From Flavobacteriia bacterium (GTDB taxonomy: Bacteria; Bacteroidota; Bacteroidia; Flavobacteriales; Schleiferiaceae), in assembly GCA_949516455.1 (NCBI GenBank), contig CATILC010000169.1:1-30790 (forward strand): a stretch of 30,790 bases of DNA, read 5' to 3'. Shown piece after piece: positions 22,094-30,554 of the stretch (position 1 is its first letter; each line of letters begins with the position of its first letter). Under the pieces are notes generated by a model that saw nothing but the letters and a program-made list of their open reading frames with translations, did no database searches and had not been told where the DNA came from. The translations under genes were made by a program, and so were the position numbers.

Positions 22094-23446
22094 CTATCCA
22101 AACAACAGCTGGGCAACTTCGTCCACGCGCTTCATTTTGTGGAGCCTTAGTCCTTTTGGTGGGTTCTCCAGTTTTGACCGTGCCGACACGACCACTTCGG
22201 TAAAGCCCATTTTGGAGGCTTCCATCAGGCGTTGGTCCAATCGGCTTACCGGACGCAGCTCGCCACCAAGACCGATCTCGCTGCAAAAGGCAATGTCAAG
22301 TGAAATGGGGAGGTCTGCAGAAGACGAGAGTACAGAGCCGCACACAGCCAGATCAAGAGCGGGATCGTCCACACGAAGGCCCCCGGCGATATTCAAGAAC
22401 ACGTCACGCGAACCCAAATGGAACCCACATCGCTTTTCGAGTACAGCCAGCAGCATGTTGAGTCGTCTCGAATCAAAGCCAGTGGTGCTGCGCTGAGGAG
22501 TTCCGTATACAGCAGTGCTGACCAATGCCTGTGTCTCGATGAGGAGTGGCCGAGCCCCTTCCATTCCAATGCCGATCGCCACGCCACTGAGCGATTGGTC
22601 CCGAGGCCGGGTGAATATTTGTGATGGGTCGCTCACAGGATGCAGTCCGGAGCCCTGCATTTCGTAGATGCCCAATTCTGACGTAGAGCCGAAGCGGTTC
22701 TTTTGGGCGCGAAGCAGGCGATACATGTGCTGACGGTCCCCTTCGAATTGCAGGACGACATCGACCATATGCTCCAACACCTTGGGCCCGGCAAGCTGTC
22801 CTTCTTTCGTGATGTGACCGATCAATATGACGGGAACCCCCAATTGTTTGGCGATCTGGATCAGCCGGTGAGCGGATTCTCGGATCTGACTGACAGTTCC
22901 TGCCGCGGATTCCAGTTCTGGACTGAAAAGCGTTTGAACGGAGTCGACTACACAGAGTCCAGGCCTGCTTTTTTTCAGTTGATCGGCGATGAGTTCGACA
23001 TCGGTCTCTGGCAAGAGCAGCACTTCTGTGTCCCCGGACGAAATTCTGTCTGCCCGGAGTTTGACTTGTTCGAGGCTTTCTTCTCCGCTGACATAGAGCA
23101 CGGGCCCTGAGGGAAAACTCATGCTCAGCTGGAGCATCAGGGTGGATTTTCCGATGCCGGGTTCTCCGCCCAGCAGGATGACGGAACCCGGAACAAGGCC
23201 GCCACCGGTGACCCGGTTCAACTCAGGTTCAGCCAAGGCAACCCGAGGGGTCTCCTCCAAGCTGATCTCTTTGATGGAGCGAGGCGCAGAATGACCCGAA
23301 GAAGCAGAGGAAACTCTTTTAGAGCTGACGCGGAGCTTTTCTTCTACGATAGTGTTCCAGTGGTCGCATCGATTGCATTGACCCATCCACTGATTGTGGC
23401 TGCTTCCGCAGTTCTGACAGATGAAAGTTGTCTTTTTTTGGGCCAT
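22094..23446 (-). CDS. radA: DNA repair protein RadA
   Basis: A RecA-like ATPase that acts on branched recombination intermediates. About 450 residues from the ATG at 23444-23446 (MAQKKTTFICQNCG), the normal family start; an ATG two codons upstream (23452) is equally possible. In the longer numbering: a four-Cys zinc finger (Cys12, 15, 26, 29), Walker A GGEPGIGKST (95-104), Walker B LCVVDS, the RadA-specific KNRFG (251-255) and a C-terminal Lon-like domain (about 285-450). It begins 12 bp after the methyltransferase stop and continues into the DUF3078 gene. Confidence 0.97.
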   Translation of the reverse strand: MAQKKTTFICQNCGSSHNQWMGQCNRCDHWNTIVEEKLRVSSKRVSSASSGHSAPRSIKEISLEETPRVALAEPELNRVTGGGLVPGSVILLGGEPGIGKSTLMLQLSMSFPSGPVLYVSGEESLEQVKLRADRISSGDTEVLLLPETDVELIADQLKKSRPGLCVVDSVQTLFSPELESAAGTVSQIRESAHRLIQIAKQLGVPVILIGHITKEGQLAGPKVLEHMVDVVLQFEGDRQHMYRLLRAQKNRFGSTSELGIYEMQGSGLHPVSDPSQIFTRPRDQSLSGVAIGIGMEGARPLLIETQALVSTAVYGTPQRSTTGFDSRRLNMLLAVLEKRCGFHLGSRDVFLNIAGGLRVDDPALDLAVCGSVLSSSADLPISLDIAFCSEIGLGGELRPVSRLDQRLMEASKMGFTEVVVSARSKLENPPKGLRLHKMKRVDEVAQLLFG

Positions 23447-23458
23447 TGGCACACCCTC

Positions 23459-24241
23459 TTATTCCAGAGCGAAAGACATATAAAAGCCCGAGCTTAAAAA
23501 AGAGGGAAGAAGATCTGAGACCTTGTTGTCCAGCTTTTGAAGACTTTCGGATCTTTTAGAAAAGATCGAATAAGGAAAAACAGAGGAAATGAATTCGCCG
23601 TGTCCGAATTTCAGCAGGCGAAACCCAGCCTCTCTATGCAAACCGACGATGCGCGCTTTGGAAAAGAACTGTACATGCTCAAGATCTGGGTTGCTGCTCT
23701 GAACCGTCCCATGCCCATAACCAAGGGCCCTCTTGATCGTTAAAAGCCCATCTCCCATCCCATTTTTTTGAAGGAACTGCTGGGGTTTGGTCATAAGCAA
23801 TTCGCGCGGACCAAAACCATTGGGGACAGTACTTATGAAAAGACCTCCTGGACGCAGGTTTTCCTTGACATAGTTCAACACCACGGTAGGGTCATCCAAG
23901 TGCTCTAAAACTTCTGTACACACGATAGCATCGAAAGAACCATGTTCTTTCAAGTCCTCTGCGGCCTCGGCACGAAAGTTCAAATTGGGAAGAGGGTTGT
24001 TGGACCGGGCTAACTCAATACTTTCCTTATCGATGTCCACACCCAAAACCTGATAGCCCATACTCGCAATGCCTCTCGAAACATTTCCATTTCCACAACC
24101 AACCTCCAGTATCCTTCGCGATGTGTCGTAGCGAAGGTCTCTATTGATTTCTTCGACAATGAACAGCAAGCGCTTGAGCTCTTCTACTCTTTCAAACTTT
24201 GAGACAGCCAAGATCTTCGATTTGATTTCTTCTTTCGTCAT
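23459..24241 (-). CDS. Class I SAM-dependent methyltransferase
   Basis: 260 residues. The SAM-binding motif I is RILEVGCGNGNVS (from residue 43). The acidic strand-2 end is VLGVDIDKES, and the post-motif is FDAIVCTEVLEHLDDP. The type is the Methyltransf_11/UbiG-like group, which includes enzymes acting on sugars, lipids and quinones. No substrate-specific domain is visible. The context (a GT4 gene 27 bp upstream on the same strand) suggests it methylates a glycan or lipid-linked intermediate; this is inference. It is followed after 12 bp by radA. Confidence 0.88.
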   Translation of the reverse strand: MTKEEIKSKILAVSKFERVEELKRLLFIVEEINRDLRYDTSRRILEVGCGNGNVSRGIASMGYQVLGVDIDKESIELARSNNPLPNLNFRAEAAEDLKEHGSFDAIVCTEVLEHLDDPTVVLNYVKENLRPGGLFISTVPNGFGPRELLMTKPQQFLQKNGMGDGLLTIKRALGYGHGTVQSSNPDLEHVQFFSKARIVGLHREAGFRLLKFGHGEFISSVFPYSIFSKRSESLQKLDNKVSDLLPSFLSSGFYMSFALE

Positions 24242-24268
24242 CTGTTGCCGCTCTTTAATTGAGGGTTT

Positions 24269-25393
24269 TTAGGTCGATTGTGAAGTGCTGAGCACATCCA
24301 AATAGAGTTCGCCGATCTCATTTGCCATTCTGTCAACCCCAAAGAATTGGTCAATGATATTCCGTGCACCCAGCCCCAATTGCGTCCGAAGAGAAGGATC
24401 TTGGACCAAGCGAGATATGCATTGAGCCATAGCCCTGTGGTCGAACTCGGGAAAGAGCAACCCAGATATGCCGTCTTCGATCACCTCTTTTGTCCCGTCC
24501 ACTGGTGTGGCGACAATGGCTTTCTTCATCGCCATTGCCTCAAGAATGCCAATAGGCAAACCTTCCCACAATGACGGGAGACAATACACATCAAACTTTT
24601 TAAGGACCGCCGGAACATCTGTTCTAAACCCAACAAAATGAATGTATTCCATCATTCCGAGGTCTGTCGCAAGAGCACGGCAGTCCGCTTCCAACTCGCC
24701 ACCGCCGACCAATGCAAAATGGACATTGTCGTGTGTCTTATGGACCTCAGCGGCGGCTCGAATAAATGTCAGTGGGTCTTTTTGTTTGGTCAGTCGAGCC
24801 AAGAATCCAACAATGACCTTACCATTTGGAATACCGAGTTCCTCGTGCGTGAGGGCCGACTCCCCATCAGGATTGAATCGGGTCGTGTTTACGCCATAAT
24901 TCACCACCCGGCTATTGGGCATGTTCAATAAATTAATGCCATCTTGATTATTGGATTGGGAAACAGAGATGTTGCAGTTTGTGCGGTGCACCAAAAAACG
25001 CTCCCCACGTTCACGCATCAACCGAAGAGCGGGTTTCTGATCTTGGTGAAAAGACCAGCCGTGGATGGTGTAAAGAAGCGGAAGGCCCAGCTGTTTGGCG
25101 CCCCAAAAACTATTGGAACAAGCCCGCGTGCCGTGCGCGTGGACCAATTCATAATCACGACTTTCCATTAATCCTTTTACTCTGCTCCAAACCCGAACGT
25201 CAAAGGGACGCTCAGTTTCAATCACATGGCAGGGCACACCCATTTGCGAAAGCCGATCCACCATTTCTCCTTGGGTGAATGCCAGGACCTCAGAGGAGAA
25301 CCGATCATCCAAATGGGCAACCAGGTCAAGCACATGGGTTTCCCCCCCACCGATCTTCCCTTGTCGTATCGTATGTAGGATCTTAATGGGCAT
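24269..25393 (-). CDS. Glycosyltransferase family 4 protein
   Basis: 374 residues from the ATG at 25391-25393 (MPIKILHTIRQGKIGGGETH); a TTG at 25435 would add 14 unlikely residues. It has the GT-B fold: an N-terminal Rossmann domain starting with the GGGETHV loop, then a linker NYGVNTTRFNPDGE, and a nucleotide-sugar binding domain with VGFLARLTKQKDPLTFIRAA and the GT4 EX7E motif EGLPIGILE. Such enzymes add a sugar to a lipid-linked or protein-linked acceptor at the cytoplasmic membrane face. It is likely transcribed with the methyltransferase and divergent from the glycosyltransferase at 25558. Donor and acceptor are unknown. Confidence 0.93.
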   Translation of the reverse strand: MPIKILHTIRQGKIGGGETHVLDLVAHLDDRFSSEVLAFTQGEMVDRLSQMGVPCHVIETERPFDVRVWSRVKGLMESRDYELVHAHGTRACSNSFWGAKQLGLPLLYTIHGWSFHQDQKPALRLMRERGERFLVHRTNCNISVSQSNNQDGINLLNMPNSRVVNYGVNTTRFNPDGESALTHEELGIPNGKVIVGFLARLTKQKDPLTFIRAAAEVHKTHDNVHFALVGGGELEADCRALATDLGMMEYIHFVGFRTDVPAVLKKFDVYCLPSLWEGLPIGILEAMAMKKAIVATPVDGTKEVIEDGISGLLFPEFDHRAMAQCISRLVQDPSLRTQLGLGARNIIDQFFGVDRMANEIGELYLDVLSTSQST

Positions 25394-25557
25394 TAAGTTT
25401 TTGGAAAACGTATTCGTTAAACGATCACTTTTCAATGTTAATCAAAAATCAGAATAATCATTCCTCCTATTAGGCCTAAAACTATTTTTTACCAACTCAG
25501 AAATAAAAGAAATCGGCGACTGCATTATTCAAAAACTTTTATGAACATCTTTACCAC
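25394..25557. promoter_or_regulatory. Divergent promoter region of the glycan genes, with palindrome TTAGGCCTAA
   Basis: 164 bp of AT-rich DNA between divergent glycosyltransferase genes. A perfect 10-bp palindrome, TTAGGCCTAA, lies at 25470-25479, overlapped by the smaller dyad CCTA-T-TAGG (25466-25474). No exact TAnnTTTG is seen in either direction; TAGTTTTA on the minus strand is the nearest. The palindrome is a possible operator. Confidence 0.35.
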
Positions 25558-26778
25558 ATGATCTCTAAAAACGTGGTCATCGTGGGCCTGCAAGCCACGG
25601 ACTCTCCGATCGGCAGCAATTGCGTCAACATCGCACATGAATTGGCGCGAACAGGTCACAGGGTGCTCTATATCAACTATCCCTTCGACACCCGCTCATT
25701 GTTGAACCAGCTTTTTCGGCCCACAGAGCAGACACCCATCAGGATGGAGGTGTTGAAGGGCAAGACGGAGGAGAGGCAAAAGATCGCGGATAATTTACAC
25801 GCGGTCTACCCACGAGTGGTGAACGCCTCTATAGGGTTTTTACCCGATGGAAATCTCTTCGACTTCTTCAACCGCATGAACAATAAAAAATTGGCCAGGC
25901 TGATCCAAAGGCATCTGAGCGCTTTGGACATGAAGGAGTTCATTTTATTCAATGACAGCGACATGGTGCGGAGTTTTTATTTGAACGATCTCTTGAATCC
26001 AGTGTGTTCGGTCTATTATTCTCGGGACAATTTGATCAGCCAGCCGTATTTCGCTCGGCATGGAAAACGACTCGAGGCCCAGCTGATCGCCAAAAGCGAT
26101 TTGGCTGTGGCGAACTCTTTGTACTTGGCAGATTACTGCCGACAGTTCAATCCAAACAGCCATTACGTGGGTCAAGGTTGTGAAACAGACTTGTTCAAAT
26201 ATGGCGAGGAACGGGTCAGGCCCAAAGACATGCCGCAATTCAATAAGCCGGTAATTGGCTATATCGGCGCCCTGTTGAAGCTCAGGCTGGATGTGACCCT
26301 GTTGGAGGAATTGGCCCAAAGACACCCCGAATGGCAGTTTGTATTTGTGGGACCAGAGGACGAAGCCTTTGAAAAAAGCACACTCCACGCATTCGATAAT
26401 GTCTTATTCACGGGCCCTAAGAAACCCGCTGAGCTTCCCGCTTACTTAAACTGTTTTGACGTGGCGATCAACCCACAGGAACTCAATGAGATGACCATTG
26501 GGAATTATCCCCGGAAGATCGATGAGTATTTGGCCATGGGGAAGCCCGTGGTGGCCACAATGACACGGGCCATGGTGGTCTTTGAGGAATTCGTTTACCT
26601 CGCAGAATCTGCCGAAGAGTACAGCACACACATTCAAAAGGCCTTGGATGAGGACACGGAGGTTTTGAGAAAAAAAAGATCGGACTTTGCCCTGTCTCAT
26701 ACCTGGGAGGCCAGCACTAAAGAGATTTTAGCCGCTGTGGAAAAGGCGATAGGCTCGGCTGGTCAAGAGGAAAGGTAA
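25558..26778 (+). CDS. Glycosyltransferase (GT-B, TuaH-like)
   Basis: 406 residues. The N-terminal domain begins VVIVGLQATDSPIGSNCVNIA followed by HELARTGHRVLYINYP. A middle region has YSRDNLISQPYF, and the C-terminal donor domain has IGYIGALLKLRLDVTLLEEL, FVFVGPEDE and YPRKIDEYLAMGKPVVAT. This arrangement resembles teichuronic-acid-type TuaH glycosyltransferases and other GT4-like enzymes of exopolysaccharide clusters. No signal peptide or membrane helix is seen, so it is cytoplasmic or peripheral. It is the only plus-strand gene in the cassette, and its 3' end overlaps asnB tail to tail by 16 bp. Donor and acceptor are not predictable. Confidence 0.85.
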   Translation: MISKNVVIVGLQATDSPIGSNCVNIAHELARTGHRVLYINYPFDTRSLLNQLFRPTEQTPIRMEVLKGKTEERQKIADNLHAVYPRVVNASIGFLPDGNLFDFFNRMNNKKLARLIQRHLSALDMKEFILFNDSDMVRSFYLNDLLNPVCSVYYSRDNLISQPYFARHGKRLEAQLIAKSDLAVANSLYLADYCRQFNPNSHYVGQGCETDLFKYGEERVRPKDMPQFNKPVIGYIGALLKLRLDVTLLEELAQRHPEWQFVFVGPEDEAFEKSTLHAFDNVLFTGPKKPAELPAYLNCFDVAINPQELNEMTIGNYPRKIDEYLAMGKPVVATMTRAMVVFEEFVYLAESAEEYSTHIQKALDEDTEVLRKKRSDFALSHTWEASTKEILAAVEKAIGSAGQEER

Positions 26779-28667
26779 CCTTTGTAGGTATTGTACCAAA
26801 GTTGGAAGATCAAGACATTCCACATTTTTTGATTGCTGACCTTCCCGTCCCTTAAATAATCATCCCGCATTTGAACAACAGAGTGAGGGTCAAATATATT
26901 TTGGGCCTTGAGGCTGTCTTCGTTGACAAGGTCGATCAATACAGACTGCAACTCGTCCTTCATCCATAGTTTCAATGGTGCGATAAAGGGCGCTTTAGGG
27001 CGATCCATCAGCTCCTCTGGAATGTACTTGTGCACGATATCTTTAAGCAAGGCTTTTGTTTGGCCATTTCGCAGTTTGAAAGCGCCGGGTAAACGAGCTG
27101 CCAACTCGACCACTCGATGATCGAGAAAGGGTTCACGTCCCTCTAGACCGACAGACATCGAGGCGCGGTCGATCTTGACCAAATTATTGTCAATGAGAAA
27201 AGTCCGGTAGTCCATTGCAAGAAGCCCGTTCAATTTATCTGAAGGGTTCAGCAAAGGCCCATCGTCAAAAGACGTGTGTTTCAGCTGATATGGCCGAACG
27301 AGCATTTTATTTAATTCTCTATTGGTAATAAAGTCACTGATTTGACGCATTGCGACATAGGCATCTGAGTGGCGCCATGTTTCCGCGATTTTATCGAAAC
27401 GGGTGGAAAAATTGTAGAGCCCTGAAGCAAACGGAATGTTGGTGGGGTCAACATGCGACATAAGCGACCCGATGGCTTTTTGAATTGATTTGGGAAGCTT
27501 TTGCGTGAGCCTAAGGGATTGTCCGAATTTGTGATAGCCAGCAAATATTTCGTCACCGCCATCTCCCGAAAGGGCCACTGTGACTTTTTTTCTGGCCAAA
27601 CGACTCACTAAAAGGGTGGGTACGACCGAGGTGTCAGCGAAAGGTTCATCATAAATGTGGGGGAGGTCCTCGAGCACACCACTCACATCATCAGGTGTGC
27701 AGATCAGTTCTGTGTGATCGGTTCCCAGATGTTTCGAAATCTCCGCTGCCTCCTTTGATTCGTCGTATGCAGCTTCTCTGTAACCGATGGTGAATGTTTT
27801 GACCGACTCGGATGAGTGCGCCTGAATGATCGACGCCACCGCAGCACTGTCATATCCGCCACTTAAAAAAACACCGACAGGCACGTCGGACACCATCCGA
27901 TAATTGAAGGCGGAAATGAGCGTCTCGTGCATTTTTTCGAGAGCTTCCGAATAAGAGATTTCCAGCAGAGGCTTGTTGTAGTGTTCGTACACATTCCAAT
28001 AGCGTCGTTGAACGGATTTTCGCGTCTTCAGATCGATCTCCAGAAAACAGCCAGGCTCGAGCTTTCGGGTGTTTTTGTAAATGCAATGGGGTGTGGGGAT
28101 GTAGCTTAGCTTGAGGAACTCGGCCAGGCAGTCGAAGTCTAGAATTCCTTCAAAGCCAGGGTTCTTCAGGAAAGGTTTGAGTTCCGAACCAAACAGGAGA
28201 ACATCGCTCCCTTCGTAGATATATAATGGCTTGACGCCCACTCTATCTCGAACGAGAAAAAAACGGGCGTTCTTTTCATCGAAAAGGGCAAAAGCAAACA
28301 TTCCGATAAAGCGCCCCAAGGCGTCCATACCCCATTCTTGATAAGCCCTAAGGATAACCTCGGTATCGGTATTCGACCGAAAAGAGTGCCCCTTCAAAAT
28401 GAGCTCGTTCCTTATTTCTTGAAAATTATAGATCTCTCCATTGAAGACAATAGCCAAGCCCTCAACGATCATCGGCTGGTTACCAAGCTCAGAAAGATCA
28501 AGTATGGACAGGCGCCTGTGTCCGAGCCCCACTTGCGCAAAGGGCATTTTGAACACTTGAGCACCGGAGGCGTCGGGCCCACGATGTTCAATGGAGTTGT
28601 TCATAGACTCGAGGTCTTGAACAGTTAGAGAGTTTCCGTAATCCAAGAAGCCAGTTATCCCACACAT
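26763..28667 (-). CDS. asnB: Asparagine synthase (glutamine-hydrolysing)-type amidotransferase
   Basis: 634 residues. The class II glutaminase domain starts with the nucleophile Cys2 (MCGITGF), with RRLSILD at 51-57 and FNGEIYN at 75-81. The synthetase domain has the ATP pyrophosphatase loop LSGGYDS (268-274), then DEPFADTSVVPT and LSGDGGDE. All catalytic landmarks are present. It could make asparagine, but AsnB-like proteins of this length are common in exopolysaccharide/O-antigen clusters, where they are thought to amidate sugar carboxyls. The GT2 gene lies 6 bp upstream on the same strand and a glycosyltransferase overlaps its end, so I favour the glycan role. The family is certain, the acceptor is not. 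Confidence 0.9.
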   Translation of the reverse strand: MCGITGFLDYGNSLTVQDLESMNNSIEHRGPDASGAQVFKMPFAQVGLGHRRLSILDLSELGNQPMIVEGLAIVFNGEIYNFQEIRNELILKGHSFRSNTDTEVILRAYQEWGMDALGRFIGMFAFALFDEKNARFFLVRDRVGVKPLYIYEGSDVLLFGSELKPFLKNPGFEGILDFDCLAEFLKLSYIPTPHCIYKNTRKLEPGCFLEIDLKTRKSVQRRYWNVYEHYNKPLLEISYSEALEKMHETLISAFNYRMVSDVPVGVFLSGGYDSAAVASIIQAHSSESVKTFTIGYREAAYDESKEAAEISKHLGTDHTELICTPDDVSGVLEDLPHIYDEPFADTSVVPTLLVSRLARKKVTVALSGDGGDEIFAGYHKFGQSLRLTQKLPKSIQKAIGSLMSHVDPTNIPFASGLYNFSTRFDKIAETWRHSDAYVAMRQISDFITNRELNKMLVRPYQLKHTSFDDGPLLNPSDKLNGLLAMDYRTFLIDNNLVKIDRASMSVGLEGREPFLDHRVVELAARLPGAFKLRNGQTKALLKDIVHKYIPEELMDRPKAPFIAPLKLWMKDELQSVLIDLVNEDSLKAQNIFDPHSVVQMRDDYLRDGKVSNQKMWNVLIFQLWYNTYKGYLSS

Positions 28668-28673
28668 AGCTGT

Positions 28674-29570
28674 TTAATATCTGGCTAATGGGTTGAATAC
28701 GCCCTTAATTCCACGGATGAAGGCTGTAAAATGGCGCCATTGCCCCTTGACCAAAAAAAGGAAACTATTCTTTGGAAGGGAAACAAGCACAAAGAAAACA
28801 GTGAAGGGCATCAGTTCAATAAGTGAAAAGTTACGCCACATGAAAAGCAGTCGGCTTCTTGTCATGTAAAACACTTTTAAGGGACTTACACGACCAACGG
28901 AGGCAGATTCCTTGTGATGAATACGTGCTCTTTGTTCACAGAATATATTTCGTCCACAACGACGAATTCTTTCACACCAATCGAGTTCTTCATAATACAG
29001 AAAAAAGTCTTCATCCATTGGTCCTACTTGACGGATGATTTCCATGGGCAAGAGCATGGCACATCCGTGCAGGTAACTGGTGGAGATCAGACTGGAATGC
29101 GCATTATCATCCTTTTCTCCATATCCAATGGATCTATTTCTACCGGTCAACATGTTCACTTGCGTACAGCCAGCGTATTCGATAACGCCAGGACTGTGAA
29201 AATAAAGGACCTTAGGGCTTACGCCTCCAAGGTTTTTTGTTGAAACGGCTGTTCTTACCAATTGGCTAATAGTATCGGCTTCGAGTATAGTGTCATTATT
29301 AACGTAAAACAGATAAGCACCAGAACAGTGCTCTAGTGCCAGGTTATTGCCGCCTGCGAATCCAAGATTCACGGCGCTTTCAATAACAGTGATCCGCGGG
29401 TCCATTGACCGAAAAGCGGCTCCGTCAAAGGATACGGATCCGTTATCGACGATGAACAATTCCCAATGGGTGTAATCCGCCAAAAGCAAACTCTCGACAA
29501 ATGCAGTGGTTTCGTTAGCGCTGTTGTAGTTAACGGTGATAATACTGACCAGGGGCGGAGAACTACTCAT
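28674..29570 (-). CDS. Glycosyltransferase family 2 protein
   Basis: 298 residues with a GT-A fold. SIITVNYNS (9-17) opens the nucleotide-binding domain, VDNGS (41-45) follows, and NNDT (91-94) stands where the DXD motif sits in rhamnosyltransferase-like GT2 enzymes. The later motif YYEELDWCERIRRCG is the (E/D)DxDW-type catalytic region. A C-terminal hydrophobic segment (FTVFFVLVSLPKNSFLFLV, about 254-272) probably anchors it to the membrane. The start overlaps the flippase-like gene by four bases and asnB follows after 6 bp, so these three are one transcript. The sugar is unknown. Confidence 0.92.
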   Translation of the reverse strand: MSSSPPLVSIITVNYNSANETTAFVESLLLADYTHWELFIVDNGSVSFDGAAFRSMDPRITVIESAVNLGFAGGNNLALEHCSGAYLFYVNNDTILEADTISQLVRTAVSTKNLGGVSPKVLYFHSPGVIEYAGCTQVNMLTGRNRSIGYGEKDDNAHSSLISTSYLHGCAMLLPMEIIRQVGPMDEDFFLYYEELDWCERIRRCGRNIFCEQRARIHHKESASVGRVSPLKVFYMTRSRLLFMWRNFSLIELMPFTVFFVLVSLPKNSFLFLVKGQWRHFTAFIRGIKGVFNPLARY

Positions 29571-30553
29571 GCCCTCTGTTTTTTCGTCAAATACAAGAAT
29601 CCCAACGCTCCGGAAATGATCCCCATAAGCGTTTGCCCGCTGTGCACGAGTGTGGCAAAACTCAAGCCGACGGTCTCCGAAACACCGAGAACGCCTAAGC
29701 TGAGGACAACCAAATAATGGTAGGCTCCAACGCCTCCTGGGACGGGAACCACCATGCCCATGGCGGCGGCCACCATCACAAAAAGCATATTCGAATAACT
29801 CAAATCAGATGTTTCAGGCAAGGCGAATATACAGATGTAGACCATGAAGAAGTACATGGCCCAGATGATCAGTGTGTGGGCCACAAAAAGGCCTTTGTTA
29901 TCGATCTTGGATAAGGTCTTGAATCCTTCGGCAAGGCCTTGTGCGAATCCGGTGAACTTTTGCCAGCCGCTCAGCGAACGAATGCGTTCTTTCCACTTCC
30001 ACCAGATCAATCCCAGCAGCGCTAAGAAAAAAGACGCTCCAAAAAACCAGTTCATATTTGAGCCATCAGAAGAAGGCTGACCGGCCCCGGAAGCAGTTTC
30101 GTAAAAGACCTGGAAGTCTGAATAGGATGTGAGCAGCACTCCTCCGAGGAAGAGGAAAAGCATGAGGAAGTCTATGGCTCTTTCGAGGACGACAGTGCCG
30201 ACCAGTTTGGAAACAGGTATTTCCTCAAGTCGATTCAGGGCCGTACATCTGGCGACTTCTCCCGCCCTTGGAATCGCCATGTTCGCGAGATAGCCAATGG
30301 CCACAGAGTGGATCGAAGACGCCTTTTTGGAGCGATAACCCATGCTTTCGAGCAGCAAGTTCCAACGCAGCCCGCGGCTTACATAGGCCACGTAGCCCAT
30401 GGTCATGGACAACAATATGAAACGGTAATCGGCGCCAGCCAGGTTGGCCCACAAGGTCTTGGGATCCGCCTCCCGAAGAGCCAACCAGAACAGGCCTATG
30501 GCGACTCCGATGAAAAGGACATAACGCAGCGATCTGCTCAAAGGAGTGCCCAC
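29567..30553 (-). CDS. Flippase-like / lysylphosphatidylglycerol synthase TM-domain protein (UPF0104)
   Basis: 328 residues with about eight membrane helices (for example LFIGVAIGLFWLAL, FLMLFLFLGGVLLTS, IIWAMYFFMVYICIFAL, IISGALGFLYL). Conserved family patches are SRGLRWNLLL in loop 1, PRAGEVARCTAL (the P-R-x-G-E motif) and PVPGGVGAYH. It lacks the MprF synthetase domain, so it is the membrane part alone. Proposed roles of the family are lipid or lipid-linked substrate transfer across the inner membrane. It starts one base after the panD stop and overlaps the GT2 gene by four bases. From memory, panD followed by this family is common in Bacteroidetes. Confidence 0.88.
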   Translation of the reverse strand: MGTPLSRSLRYVLFIGVAIGLFWLALREADPKTLWANLAGADYRFILLSMTMGYVAYVSRGLRWNLLLESMGYRSKKASSIHSVAIGYLANMAIPRAGEVARCTALNRLEEIPVSKLVGTVVLERAIDFLMLFLFLGGVLLTSYSDFQVFYETASGAGQPSSDGSNMNWFFGASFFLALLGLIWWKWKERIRSLSGWQKFTGFAQGLAEGFKTLSKIDNKGLFVAHTLIIWAMYFFMVYICIFALPETSDLSYSNMLFVMVAAAMGMVVPVPGGVGAYHYLVVLSLGVLGVSETVGLSFATLVHSGQTLMGIISGALGFLYLTKKQRA

Positions 30554-30554
30554 T

